Source: Mesobacillus subterraneus
GTDB taxonomy: Bacteria; Bacillota; Bacilli; Bacillales; Cytobacillaceae
Assembly (NCBI RefSeq): GCF_003937825.1
Contig: NZ_RSFW01000017.1
Span: 1 to 64,000, forward strand
DNA length: 64,000 bases
Direction of reading: 5' to 3'
In this document: positions 7,865 to 16,164 of the stretch, piece after piece
How the letters are laid out: each line of letters begins with the position of its first letter
Position numbering within the stretch: position 1 is the first letter of the stretch
Notes under the pieces: generated by a model
Databases searched by the model: none
Told to the model about the DNA's origin: nothing
What the model saw: the letters and a program-made list of their open reading frames with translations, nothing else
Program-made: the position numbers and the translations under genes

Positions 7865-9034
7865 CTATTCTTTTATGAATTGAGTCATATGATTCATGAT
7901 TTCATTATATTTATTTTCAGCGTCAGCAAGGCCAAACCTGCCGGCATCTCTTAAAGGAACAACCCGATAATTGCGCTGCCTGCTGCTGGAAACGAAAGTA
8001 GGGAGGAATCCAGGATTCTCTAGACTGATCTCTGTTCCTTCGGGGGAAATCTGTTTCGTGACCTCCACAGTAGCAAGTCCCCCGATATCCTTATAGTCCC
8101 ACATTTGACCTGATAGGAAGTTTCCAAGAGAGTAGACAACCAATGCCTTCCTTCCATCAGCAGCCGTCACCCAATCCATCGGCTGAAGGACGTGGGGATG
8201 ATGACCAAAGATAATATCCACTCCTTCGTCGACAAGGAACTGGGCGAGTTCCTTTTGCTCATTTGTAGGGAAGCGCTGATACTCATTTCCCCAGTGTATG
8301 CTCATCACGACGAGGTCCGAATCGGCTTTAGCACGATGGATTTCAGCTTTCATTAGTTCCCGGTCAATCAGGTTGACCAAGTAGTCTTTACCGATTGGCA
8401 CAGGAATGCCATTTGTTCCGTAAGTATAGCTCAGATACGATACTTCAATTCCATTTTTATTCAGTATGCGCAGCTTGTCTTTGTCAGCTTCATCCTTAAA
8501 GGAACCGACATAAGGGAGGCCGGCAGCTTCCATGTTGCTGATTGAAGTCATGACACCTCTTACTGATTTATCAAGGGAATGGTTATTTGCATTCGAAACA
8601 ATGTCAACACCGGCATCCAAAAGAGCATCTCCCACTTCAATAGGACTGTTGAACATAGGATAGCTTGACAGCCCGATCTCCACTCCGCCAAGAATGGTTT
8701 CCTGATTGGCCAGCAACAGGTCAGGTTCTAGTAAAAAATCCTTCACATTGCTGATCATAGGTTTGAAGTCGTATCCTGATTGAACATATGCATCCTCATA
8801 GACGGTATCATGAATCAGGATATCACCGATGGCACCCAATGTGATTTTTTCTGTAAAACTCTTTCCTGAAACATCTACATTCCTCTCAATATGAGGCTTT
8901 AGTGTTTTGACCGAAACCACAGGCTCTTTTGCCTGGGCTTCATGATACATTTGGAAAGTCAAAACCGAAGCCAGAACCCCTAACCCGGCAGCAATGGATA
9001 AACCAAAAGCCGTTTTTTTCTTCTTTTTTCTCAT
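7865..9034 (-). CDS. CapA-family membrane-anchored metallophosphatase-like protein
   Basis: 389 residues from the ATG at 9034, which has GGGGAG 7 bases upstream; an ORF extension to 9064 lacks such a site. A basic N-terminus (MRKKKKKTAFG) and hydrophobic segment (about 10-28) anchor it in the membrane. The remainder is the PGA_cap/CapA domain: GAIGDILIHDTVYEDA, LLANQETILGG, VDIVSNANNHSLDKS, VVMSIHWGNEYQRFP, DIIFGHHPHVLQPMD, YSLGNFLSGQ. This set forms the metal site of the calcineurin-like fold. Family members take part in poly-gamma-glutamate export or related envelope functions; with no capBC partners here, the substrate is unknown. Confidence 0.88.
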   Translation of the reverse strand: MRKKKKKTAFGLSIAAGLGVLASVLTFQMYHEAQAKEPVVSVKTLKPHIERNVDVSGKSFTEKITLGAIGDILIHDTVYEDAYVQSGYDFKPMISNVKDFLLEPDLLLANQETILGGVEIGLSSYPMFNSPIEVGDALLDAGVDIVSNANNHSLDKSVRGVMTSISNMEAAGLPYVGSFKDEADKDKLRILNKNGIEVSYLSYTYGTNGIPVPIGKDYLVNLIDRELMKAEIHRAKADSDLVVMSIHWGNEYQRFPTNEQKELAQFLVDEGVDIIFGHHPHVLQPMDWVTAADGRKALVVYSLGNFLSGQMWDYKDIGGLATVEVTKQISPEGTEISLENPGFLPTFVSSSRQRNYRVVPLRDAGRFGLADAENKYNEIMNHMTQFIKE

Positions 9035-9212
9035 AATAATCTCCCCAGATCTATTATGAGGCATCTTTATTTTTTAGCCTCTAAGGATAATATATTATAA
9101 GTATGATGATAAATGTATAAATTTCAGGTATAATTTCATACTTTTGTCATAATTCGATTATTTTCTCGACAAAATGGGAAAAGTTTCAAAAGAAAGAGAG
9201 AGGATGATTCAA

Positions 9213-9500
9213 ATGTTCAGCATAAGTAATCGAGCACACGAAGTCCTAAGAAAAGCAGTCATCCAGGAAAGCAATGAGGGAGAGAACCTGTATATCCGCC
9301 TCACAATGGGCATCGGCTGAGGAGGGCCCCAGCTGAGAGTTGCTCTGGAGGAGCAGCCATTGACAAAGGACCAAATCCATTCATTTAACGGAATCTCGAT
9401 CCTGATCCATGAAGGTGATAACGACTACTTCACTGGTACAGAGCTGGACTATGTACGCGATCCATTCGGGTTGGGGAAATTTAAATTAATTAGGGTGTAG
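9213..9500 (+). CDS. HesB-like protein with in-frame TGA, candidate selenoprotein
   Basis: One reading frame runs from ATG 9213 (AGAGAGG box 10 bases upstream) to TAG 9498-9500, broken only by TGA at 9318-9320 (codon 36). The translation is 35 residues ending LTMGIG, the TGA, then GGPQLRVALEEQ and on to FGLGKFKLIRV, 95 codons in all. This is a HesB/IscA-like domain, and the TGA sits where the conserved cysteine of G-C-G-G-P falls. In the HesB-like selenoprotein family, selenocysteine occupies this position. A small hairpin lies 16-26 bases after the TGA (AGAG 9336-9339 with CTCT 9343-9346). The alternative is a nonsense mutation of a Cys codon. Selenocysteine machinery is not in this window. 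Confidence 0.7.
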
Positions 9501-9520
9501 GCAATTTTAATTACCGAAAA

Positions 9521-9548
9521 AAATGCGGATTCAGCAATCCGCATTTTT
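9521..9548. terminator. Bidirectional terminator between HesB-like gene and small hypothetical
   Basis: AAATGCGGATT (9521-9531) and AATCCGCATTT (9536-9546) make an 11-bp stem with A and T runs on both sides, serving two convergent genes. Confidence 0.9.
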
Positions 9549-9553
9549 CTTTG

Positions 9554-9754
9554 TTACCAATCCATTTTATCCAGGAAATCCATCAATTCATCTACATTTC
9601 TAACTTTTACAGGAGTTTGTTCCTGATTTGGCAAATCAACAAGAAATTCAACCAAGAAGTCATCTGGCGACTTCACCTCAGCAGTTGAGGTAGTGAATAT
9701 AAGATTGTCGGTGGACTTTATCACTTCTTCCATTTTCAGCCAGCCTTCTTTCAT
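9554..9754 (-). CDS. Small hypothetical protein
   Basis: 66 residues, acidic, ending in VRNVDELMDFLDKMDW. No recognised domain. Two starts are possible: ATG 9754 (weak AGGTAG box) and ATG 9733 (AGAAGG box 10 bases upstream), giving MEEVIKSTDN. It is convergent with the HesB-like gene and ends at their shared terminator, which supports it as a real gene. Confidence 0.55.
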   Translation of the reverse strand: MKEGWLKMEEVIKSTDNLIFTTSTAEVKSPDDFLVEFLVDLPNQEQTPVKVRNVDELMDFLDKMDW

Positions 9755-9839
9755 CTTGTTCTACCTATATTTTATCAACGATGGCAGGTATATGAATGGA
9801 ACCACTATGACAATTTTTTGAATATTAGATCACGAGGCT

Positions 9840-10793
9840 TTATTCAGCCATTTTCGGCAGGTTAAACTTGAAGGAAGTTTTGCCTGGCTCTGTATGAATC
9901 TCCATTTCTCCGCCATGTTCTTCGATGATTTGTTTACTGATGGTCAGACCTATGCCGGTCCCATTTACTTTTGTTGTATAAAAAGGTGTAAAAATTTTTA
10001 CTAAAGAAAATTCATCAATCCCGGTTCCATTATCCACAATACATGCGCCGACATACCCTTGTTCTTCGCGTACCTCTACAGCAACCATTCCTTTTCCTGC
10101 TGGAGACACTTCCACTGCTTCAATTGCATTTTTCAATAAATTGATGATGACTTGTTTGAGTGCGTCTTCATCTCCAAATACGTAAAGGTCCTTTGCGTTA
10201 TTTTGAAGTTTTATTTCGATATTCTTCAGCAAAGCTTCACTTAAAAACAACTTTACCATATTGCTTACTAATTGATTGAAGCATAGTTTCGTTTTTTCTG
10301 AGTATCTGGGTTTCAAGACGGAAATGAATTCTGTCAGGAGATTATTTGCCCTGTTGATTTCATCTAATGCGACAGCAGCAAACTCCTGGTTAACGGAGGA
10401 TTCAAGTTCTGGCTGCAGAAGCTGGATAAATCCTTTAATAGTGGTTAAAGGGTTCCTGATCTCATGCGCCAAACCTGCAGCCAACTGGACTGCAGATTGA
10501 CCATGGAGCTCCCGGCCGGCAGTTTGAAGCATATTTTGCATTTGAACCAGTATTTCCTGTTTGCGGATGATTTCCTGATCGAGAAGGGATGCTTCACGCT
10601 CTAACTCAGCCTTTTTCTTCACGAGAGCTGTGAAATCAATCCATGTCTGTTTCCTGAAAGCTGTGTCACCATCTGACTGGATATGGTCGTTGGCCGCCAT
10701 TTTCAGTGGATGAAGCATGTACCTTGACGAGCAGACTCCTTCAATCATAATATTCGCACCTTCATATTTAGCAGTGTTAGTCATTTTAATCAT
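9840..10793 (-). CDS. Soluble sensor histidine kinase
   Basis: 317 residues. There is no transmembrane segment. Residues 55-95 form a coiled coil (KKKAELEREASLLDQEIIRKQ), followed by a HisKA domain with phospho-acceptor H110 in AAGLAHEIRNPLTTIKGF, then an HATPase domain: N box NLLKNAIEA, G1 DNGTGI, F TPFYTTK, G2 GTGIGLTISKQIIEEHGG. The dimerisation domain resembles Bacillus sporulation kinases (KinA-E), which feed the Spo0F phosphorelay. No response regulator is adjacent. The start has AAGGAG 5 bases upstream. The N-terminal 50 residues have no domain I can name. Confidence 0.88.
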   Translation of the reverse strand: MIKMTNTAKYEGANIMIEGVCSSRYMLHPLKMAANDHIQSDGDTAFRKQTWIDFTALVKKKAELEREASLLDQEIIRKQEILVQMQNMLQTAGRELHGQSAVQLAAGLAHEIRNPLTTIKGFIQLLQPELESSVNQEFAAVALDEINRANNLLTEFISVLKPRYSEKTKLCFNQLVSNMVKLFLSEALLKNIEIKLQNNAKDLYVFGDEDALKQVIINLLKNAIEAVEVSPAGKGMVAVEVREEQGYVGACIVDNGTGIDEFSLVKIFTPFYTTKVNGTGIGLTISKQIIEEHGGEMEIHTEPGKTSFKFNLPKMAE

Positions 10794-10820
10794 CCAAACT
10801 CCTTCTTTACCTATGGATTA

Positions 10821-10846
10821 GTTTCAACCGATACACAACCGGGTAA
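10821..10846 (+). promoter_or_regulatory. Candidate sigma-B promoter for the RsbR paralogue
   Basis: GTTTCA (10821-10826), a 14-base spacer and GGGTAA (10841-10846) approximate the sigma-B consensus GTTT..(12-15)..GGGTAT. It points toward the RsbR paralogue and lies about 170 bases before its start. One mismatch in the -10 and a long leader keep this tentative. Confidence 0.35.
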
Positions 10847-11014
10847 TTTTCAACAGGGATGCACATCCTGGAATGTGGGTAACCTAAATTCGATTTCTTT
10901 CGAATGTATATGACATATTCTTTTAAATTATACCAATAAAAACACTATTTTTTATATATAGAACAAAAAATATTTTATAAAGAACAAACAGAGCGATTAC
11001 TAAAGGAGACAGCT

Positions 11015-11854
11015 ATGGAAAACACAGGGAGATTTTTTAAAGATTTTATCATGGAGAGAGATGACGATCTAGTTACCAAGATTCTTGATACCATTGATCA
11101 GTACCAGCCTGAGGCGTTCATTAAACTTACCAACCAAACAAAACCAGCTATTTACATGGAACAAATAAAACAGCTCATCCATATGCTTGGTAAATTTACG
11201 ATTGGAGAGTCTTCTGATGAGGAAATAGAGGACTGGGGTAAAAGGGTGAGTGAAGATAAGGTCCGCCTTGGCTTTTCTCTTAATCAATCTGTCGAGCATT
11301 TTAATCTGATTCGCAGCGTTTTATGGGAGGAGCTCTCTGTTATAGGTGAGAAAGATCATCTCATAAATCCTGGCCAGATTTTGAAGCTCGGAAAAATCGT
11401 CAATAATTTTGTCGACAGACTGATTCTCATTTTCGCTCATTCTTATACAGGGCTTGCCAATAAACGACTAAGGGCACAACAAGAAGTGATCGATGAACTA
11501 AGTACCCCGATCATTTCAATTGTTGATGGCGTAGCAGTACTTCCGGTCATTGGAGATATCGATACCCATAGAGCAAGACATTTAATGGAACATACGCTGC
11601 ATGAAACCAAGAGGCTTGAAGTTGATTGTTTGATCCTGGACCTCTCTGGGGTATTCATCGTGGATACGATGGTTGCTCAGGAGCTGTTCAAAATCATCGA
11701 CAGCCTGAAGCTGACAGGGGTCGACGTGAACCTGACAGGAATGCGTCCAGAATTAGCCCATTCCGTCGTTACCCTTGGTATCCATTTCGATAATGTGAAA
11801 ATGTATAATAATCTCGGGCAGGCATTGAAGGCATTCGGAATTGTACGAAAATAA
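11015..11854 (+). CDS. RsbR-type stressosome protein (RsbRD-like N-domain plus STAS)
   Basis: 279 residues. The first 150 are a helical RsbRD-type N-terminal domain; residues 155-275 form a STAS domain. The two phosphorylatable threonines of RsbR proteins are present: T164 in ELSTPI and T218 in GVFIVDTMVA. RsbR paralogues build the cytoplasmic stressosome with RsbS and control release of RsbT, which activates sigma-B. The start is preceded by AAAGGAGA. No rsbS or rsbT is nearby, as is usual for stand-alone paralogues. A candidate sigma-B promoter lies upstream. Confidence 0.87.
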   Translation: MENTGRFFKDFIMERDDDLVTKILDTIDQYQPEAFIKLTNQTKPAIYMEQIKQLIHMLGKFTIGESSDEEIEDWGKRVSEDKVRLGFSLNQSVEHFNLIRSVLWEELSVIGEKDHLINPGQILKLGKIVNNFVDRLILIFAHSYTGLANKRLRAQQEVIDELSTPIISIVDGVAVLPVIGDIDTHRARHLMEHTLHETKRLEVDCLILDLSGVFIVDTMVAQELFKIIDSLKLTGVDVNLTGMRPELAHSVVTLGIHFDNVKMYNNLGQALKAFGIVRK

Positions 11855-11885
11855 AAGCCGGCATACCTTTTAGGTATGCCGGCTT
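11855..11885. terminator. Terminator between rsbR paralogue and plsY
   Basis: AAGCCGGCATACC (11855-11867) and GGTATGCCGGCTT (11873-11885) form a perfect 13-bp stem with a 5-base loop. On the minus strand it is followed by a T-rich tract, so it mainly serves plsY. Confidence 0.85.
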
Positions 11886-11899
11886 GATTGATGGTAACA

Positions 11900-12484
11900 T
11901 TACAGCCATTTGATTTTAGGCTCTGTACCATTTCGAATTCTTGTTAGATTGGCCCTGTGTCTGTAAATGACGAAAATCGCCAGTACAGCAACGACCACGA
12001 TCAGTGGGGGATCGCCTGTGAAGAGCGCATAAATCAAAGTGGCGATCGCGGTCAGAATCGAAGACAGTGAAACATATTTGGTTATGTACAGGCTGATGAA
12101 AAAGAAAACAAGCATGAAGACGAATAATAATGGGGCATAAGCCAAAAGAATTCCGCCGGAGGTAGCAACCGCTTTACCGCCACGGAAGCCCGCGAAAACA
12201 GGATACATATGGCCAATGACAGCAAAAATACCGACAAGCAGCATATGAAGTTCAGAGTCCAACAATAGCGGCAAAGATGCTGCAAGCGTCCCCTTGAGGA
12301 CATCTGCGATACTGACCGCCATTCCCGCTTTTACTCCCAGTGTCCGAAAGGTGTTTGTTCCTCCAAGATTCCCGCTCCCATGTTCGCGAATGTCTTTCCC
12401 ATAGAAAATCTTCCCAACAATCAGGCCTGAAGGAATCGATCCAAGCAAATAAGCCAGTATAATAATAATTGCGTTTAATGCCAT
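11900..12484 (-). CDS. plsY: Glycerol-3-phosphate acyltransferase (acyl-phosphate dependent)
   Basis: 194 residues. PlsY is an integral membrane enzyme that acylates glycerol-3-phosphate at sn-1 using acyl-phosphate, the first step of phospholipid synthesis in Firmicutes. The diagnostic motifs are [12 protein letters not shown], the G-S-G-N-x-G-x-T-N loop ([15 protein letters not shown]) and [20 protein letters not shown]. Five or so hydrophobic segments fit the family, as does the length. It equals B. subtilis yneS, which in that species also precedes parE. The start has AAAGGAG upstream. Confidence 0.95.
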   Translation of the reverse strand: MALNAIIIILAYLLGSIPSGLIVGKIFYGKDIREHGSGNLGGTNTFRTLGVKAGMAVSIADVLKGTLAASLPLLLDSELHMLLVGIFAVIGHMYPVFAGFRGGKAVATSGGILLAYAPLLFVFMLVFFFISLYITKYVSLSSILTAIATLIYALFTGDPPLIVVVAVLAIFVIYRHRANLTRIRNGTEPKIKWL

Positions 12485-12640
12485 GAAATATTCTCCTTTA
12501 AAGAAATTACGGTTCTTTTATTTTACCATGTTCTATCAAAAACTCCATGTAAATCTTAAACAAACGCTATTGCTTGCTAAGTTTATAACCAGCTCAATTA
12601 GTGAATAAGTATTACATCATGTTATTAAGGAGTCCTATCA

Positions 12641-14077
12641 ATGAGGATGGCTAAAAATATTTTAAGGAGCAAGAAACTGGTGATCCTGCTGATTCTTGCT
12701 TTTGTGGTTGGCGTTACGGTCTACCATCATACACATAAAGACCTTCCAGAAGGATTGTCCTATGAAGGAGAGGTCCACAGGGTAAAGGATGTCCGCTTTT
12801 TATATGATTTAACCTATACAGGTAAAGATGGAGAGAAAAAATTCGAGCATGAAATATTTGATACTATTCTAAAAAGAATAGAGGAAGCAGAACAATTCAT
12901 TGTTCTGGATATGTTTTTGTTCAACGGCTATTACAAGGAAGACATGGGCTATCCGGAAATCAGCCAAAGTATTGGAGAGAAGCTGATTCAGCAGAAAAAA
13001 AAGCATAAGGACCTTAAAGTGGTTTTCATTACAGATGAAATAAACCTGACTTACGGAGCACATCGGTCAGGATTGCTAAAAGATTTGCGCGACAATGACA
13101 TAGAGGTTACCTTTACAAACCTTGACCCATTGCGGGACTCGAATCCGCTTTATACAGGGGTTTGGCGAGTATTCTTCCAGTGGTTCGGCCAATCAGGCGA
13201 GGGATGGATCCCTAACCCAATGGCAAAAAACGCTCCAGATGTTACCCTGCGCTCATATCTTGAACTGATGAATCTAAAAGCCAATCACCGAAAGGTTTTC
13301 GTGACCGAAAAAACCGCAATCATTGCTTCGGCTAATCCACATGACGCAAGCGGCTTTCATTCCAATATTGCATTTGAGACAAGCGGCAATATCATCGGTG
13401 ATATCCTGGAATCTGAACAAGCTGTTGCTGATTTCTCGGAAGGAAGCAAACTTCCGGAATTCAAGCCTGTGAAAGAAAACGGACCTATAAAGGTGCAAAT
13501 CCTGACAGAGGGCAAAATATTTAATCATCTGCTGGACGAGCTAAAAAGAACTGGGAAAGACGACGAAATCTGGATCGGCATGTTCTACCTTGCCGAACGG
13601 AGTGTAATTGATGAAATTGACAAGGCTGCTGACCGAGGCGCCAAAGTTAAAATTATTCTGGATCCGAATACGAACGCATTCGGTAACCAAAAGACCGGAC
13701 TTCCCAACATTCCGGTCGCCGCTGAAATACAACAGCTCGGCAGTGAGAACATTGAGATAAAATGGTATAACGCTGGGGAGGAACAATATCATACGAAAAT
13801 GATTTATATTGATCGCGATAAGGAGCACGTTATTCTTGGCGGTTCTGCTAATTTCACCCGGAGAAATCTGGATGATTTTAATCTTGAAACGAACTTAAAG
13901 ATTACAGCTCCTGACAATAGTGAGGTTGGTACCGATGTGGCTCGTTACTTCAACCGCCTTTGGGATAACGAGGGAGCGACATACACATTAGATTATGAAG
14001 AGAATAAGGACAGCATGACTGTCGTCAAGTATTTAGTCTATTGGATACAAAAAGCACTAAGGTTTACTAGCTATTAA
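12641..14077 (+). CDS. Phospholipase-D-superfamily protein, membrane anchored
   Basis: 478 residues with an N-terminal membrane anchor (about 12-28). Two PLD half-sites are visible. The first is ANHRKVFVTE near residue 214, followed by ASANPHDASG. The second is YHTKMIYID near residue 382, followed by GGSANFTRRNLDD. The H-x-K and the following S/N residues of the superfamily are therefore present twice. Such proteins include cardiolipin synthases and phosphodiesterases; the extracellular position of the domain and the NPHDAS variant make a true cardiolipin synthase less certain. An AAGGAG box precedes ATG 12641; ATG 12647 is an alternative. Confidence 0.82.
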   Translation: MRMAKNILRSKKLVILLILAFVVGVTVYHHTHKDLPEGLSYEGEVHRVKDVRFLYDLTYTGKDGEKKFEHEIFDTILKRIEEAEQFIVLDMFLFNGYYKEDMGYPEISQSIGEKLIQQKKKHKDLKVVFITDEINLTYGAHRSGLLKDLRDNDIEVTFTNLDPLRDSNPLYTGVWRVFFQWFGQSGEGWIPNPMAKNAPDVTLRSYLELMNLKANHRKVFVTEKTAIIASANPHDASGFHSNIAFETSGNIIGDILESEQAVADFSEGSKLPEFKPVKENGPIKVQILTEGKIFNHLLDELKRTGKDDEIWIGMFYLAERSVIDEIDKAADRGAKVKIILDPNTNAFGNQKTGLPNIPVAAEIQQLGSENIEIKWYNAGEEQYHTKMIYIDRDKEHVILGGSANFTRRNLDDFNLETNLKITAPDNSEVGTDVARYFNRLWDNEGATYTLDYEENKDSMTVVKYLVYWIQKALRFTSY

Positions 14078-14094
14078 TGCTATGGATTGAAGGG

Positions 14095-14120
14095 AGTATC
14101 CGTAATAGGATGCTTTTTTC
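14095..14120 (+). terminator. Terminator of PLD-like gene
   Basis: AGTATCC (14095-14101) and GGATGCT (14108-14114) pair with one G-T, followed by a T-run. Confidence 0.65.
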
Positions 14121-14236
14121 TGTGAATTACTTTGAAGCGCTAAATAATTCTTCTCATTTCCAATCCATTTAAGTACGATATATTAATAGGCATTAAATCA
14201 ATGTGCCTGTAATTTTACATAAATGGAGTTAATCAC

Positions 14237-15541
14237 ATGAAAAATTTTCTTTCAGCCATTCAATGGATGGCCTTTATCATTGCGGGTTCCATTGTTGCTC
14301 CGATCGCGATTGCCGATTTATTTAATCTAAGTGAAATGGAGACCGCCGGCTTGGTGCAGCGGACCATGTTTGTTTTGGGCATATCGGGCCTGCTACAGGC
14401 AACCATAGGACATCGGCTGCCCATTAATGAAGGTCCGGCAGGATTATGGTGGGGAGTGTTTACTATCTATGCCGGTTTAAGCTCAGCATTATTTTCTTCC
14501 AATCTGGAAACCTTGCAGGCTCTTGAAGGGGCCATGATCATCAGCGGCCTGGTTTTCTTCCTGTTAAGCTTTTTCAAGCTGATCAATAAACTGGCAAAGC
14601 TTTTCACACCAGTTGTCAGCGGAATTTACCTTTTGTTATTAATCATCCAGCTGAGCGGTTCGTTCCTGAATGGAATGATGGGGATTGGAGGCGGACAGAA
14701 CAAAGTGAATCTTCCTGTCGCCTTGTTCAGCATCACTCTTGTTGGGATTACCTTTTACTTAACTCGCCACCGGAAAAAGTGGGTCAGCCAGTATGGAATT
14801 TTGATCAGCCTTGCAGCTGGATGGGTGCTCTTCTCCATTTTTGGTTTAGGAAAAACATTTCACCCTTATCAAGGACCTGCCTTTGCGCTGCCGGAAGTAT
14901 TTGCTTTCGGCATGCCCACCTTCGATTCAGGCCTGATGGTAACCTCAATTTTCATCACATTTTTGCTAATCACCAATATGCTTGCCAGCATCAGGGTAAC
15001 GGGACAGGTGTTAAAAGATATGGACTCAGAAAGCGGTGAGCTCCGCTACCGAGCCAGCGGCTTTACAGCCGGAATAAACCAATTCCTTGGAGGTATCTTC
15101 TCGGCAATAGGTTCGGTACCAATTTCAGGGGCGGCAGGATTTATCGCCACCACAGGTATCACCAGGCTTATGCCCTTTATCATTAGTTCAATCATGATTA
15201 TAGCGGCCAGCATGCTGCCCCATGTAATGTCTTTTTTCGCTTCGCTACCTGCACCGGTTGGCTACTCAGTAACTTTCGTGATTTTTGCCAATATGATGGG
15301 AATCGCTTTTTCTGAGTTTGACAGGGAACAAGACAGAGGCAGGACCAGAATGGTCATTGGAATTTCGCTCCTGGCAGGAGTAGGAGTGATGTTCGTTCCA
15401 GGGGCGGCGTTCAGCAATGTCTCTCCAGCCCTTGTGTCCATATTAAATAATGGACTTATTCTGGGAACTCTGATTGCGGTCATCACGGATCAATATACAC
15501 TTGCTAAGAAACGGAAAATGGCTGAATTCAAATCTGTCTAA
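14237..15541 (+). CDS. NCS2-family purine/pyrimidine permease (YwdJ-like)
   Basis: 434 residues with about 12-14 hydrophobic segments. Features of the nucleobase:cation symporter-2 family are the early Q-x-M-x-F-x-x-x-G-S-I-V-A-P segment, GHRLPINEGPAGLWW, and the central GSVPISGAAGFIATTGIT, which replaces the usual Q-N-x-G-x-x-x-x-T. It resembles B. subtilis YwdJ, a predicted purine/pyrimidine permease. Transport is presumably proton-driven uptake of a nucleobase; the substrate cannot be assigned. A GGAGTT box precedes the ATG. The 5' leader contains no purine-riboswitch core that I can see. Confidence 0.82.
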   Translation: MKNFLSAIQWMAFIIAGSIVAPIAIADLFNLSEMETAGLVQRTMFVLGISGLLQATIGHRLPINEGPAGLWWGVFTIYAGLSSALFSSNLETLQALEGAMIISGLVFFLLSFFKLINKLAKLFTPVVSGIYLLLLIIQLSGSFLNGMMGIGGGQNKVNLPVALFSITLVGITFYLTRHRKKWVSQYGILISLAAGWVLFSIFGLGKTFHPYQGPAFALPEVFAFGMPTFDSGLMVTSIFITFLLITNMLASIRVTGQVLKDMDSESGELRYRASGFTAGINQFLGGIFSAIGSVPISGAAGFIATTGITRLMPFIISSIMIIAASMLPHVMSFFASLPAPVGYSVTFVIFANMMGIAFSEFDREQDRGRTRMVIGISLLAGVGVMFVPGAAFSNVSPALVSILNNGLILGTLIAVITDQYTLAKKRKMAEFKSV

Positions 15542-15644
15542 TCACCAATATGCCTCAGAAAGATAAGCAAGATTTTGTGTGTTTGAGGACTGGTACGCTA
15601 AAATATAGATAGGTTTTGAGCAAATTGGACAGGAGTGATGGAAA

Positions 15645-16058
15645 ATGGCAATTGAAAATCCAAGCAGAGAGGAAATTGGCAAAATATTAAAAAAGGCCAA
15701 GAGAATTGCAGTCGTCGGATTAAGCGATAATCCTCAACGAACTTCCTACATGGTATCTCGAGCGATGCAGGCAGCCGGCTATGAAATCATACCAGTCAAT
15801 CCAACTGCTGATGAAATACTTGGTGTTAAGGCTGTCAAGACATTGAAAGAAATTGAAGGACACGTGGATATTGTCAATGTCTTCCGCCGCTCTGAATATC
15901 TAATGGGGGTTGCAAAGGAATTTGCTGAGATTGATGCAGATGTCTACTGGGCACAGCTGGGACTTGAAGACGAAGAAGCGTATCACTATTTAAAGGAAAA
16001 GGGCTATACCGTGATCATGGACAGATGCATCAAGGTAGAGCATGCAATAACAAAATAA
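15645..16058 (+). CDS. yneT: CoA-binding domain protein (YneT)
   Basis: 137 residues forming a single CoA-binding Rossmann domain: KRIAVVGLSDNPQRTSYMVSRAMQAAGYEIIPVNPTA, then VDIVNVFRRSEYL, VYWAQLGLEDEEA and VIMDRCIKVEH. The fold is like that of succinyl-CoA synthetase alpha. In B. subtilis yneT lies between plsY and parE, so position supports the name. Small stand-alone members have no proven reaction. The start has GGAGTGATGG upstream. Confidence 0.88.
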   Translation: MAIENPSREEIGKILKKAKRIAVVGLSDNPQRTSYMVSRAMQAAGYEIIPVNPTADEILGVKAVKTLKEIEGHVDIVNVFRRSEYLMGVAKEFAEIDADVYWAQLGLEDEEAYHYLKEKGYTVIMDRCIKVEHAITK

Positions 16059-16065
16059 TCACCTT

Positions 16066-16103
16066 AATGCGTGAGGACATATGTTCTCACGCATTCTCTT
16101 TTA
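16066..16103 (+). terminator. Terminator-like hairpin after yneT
   Basis: AATGCGTGAG (16066-16075) and CTCACGCATT (16086-16095) pair perfectly; the following tract is CTCTTTT, a weak T-run. Confidence 0.6.
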
Positions 16104-16164
16104 ACTGGGATTATTATGGTCCATAATGAATAGATACCTATATCGTGTTGGCAGGGGGATAGAT

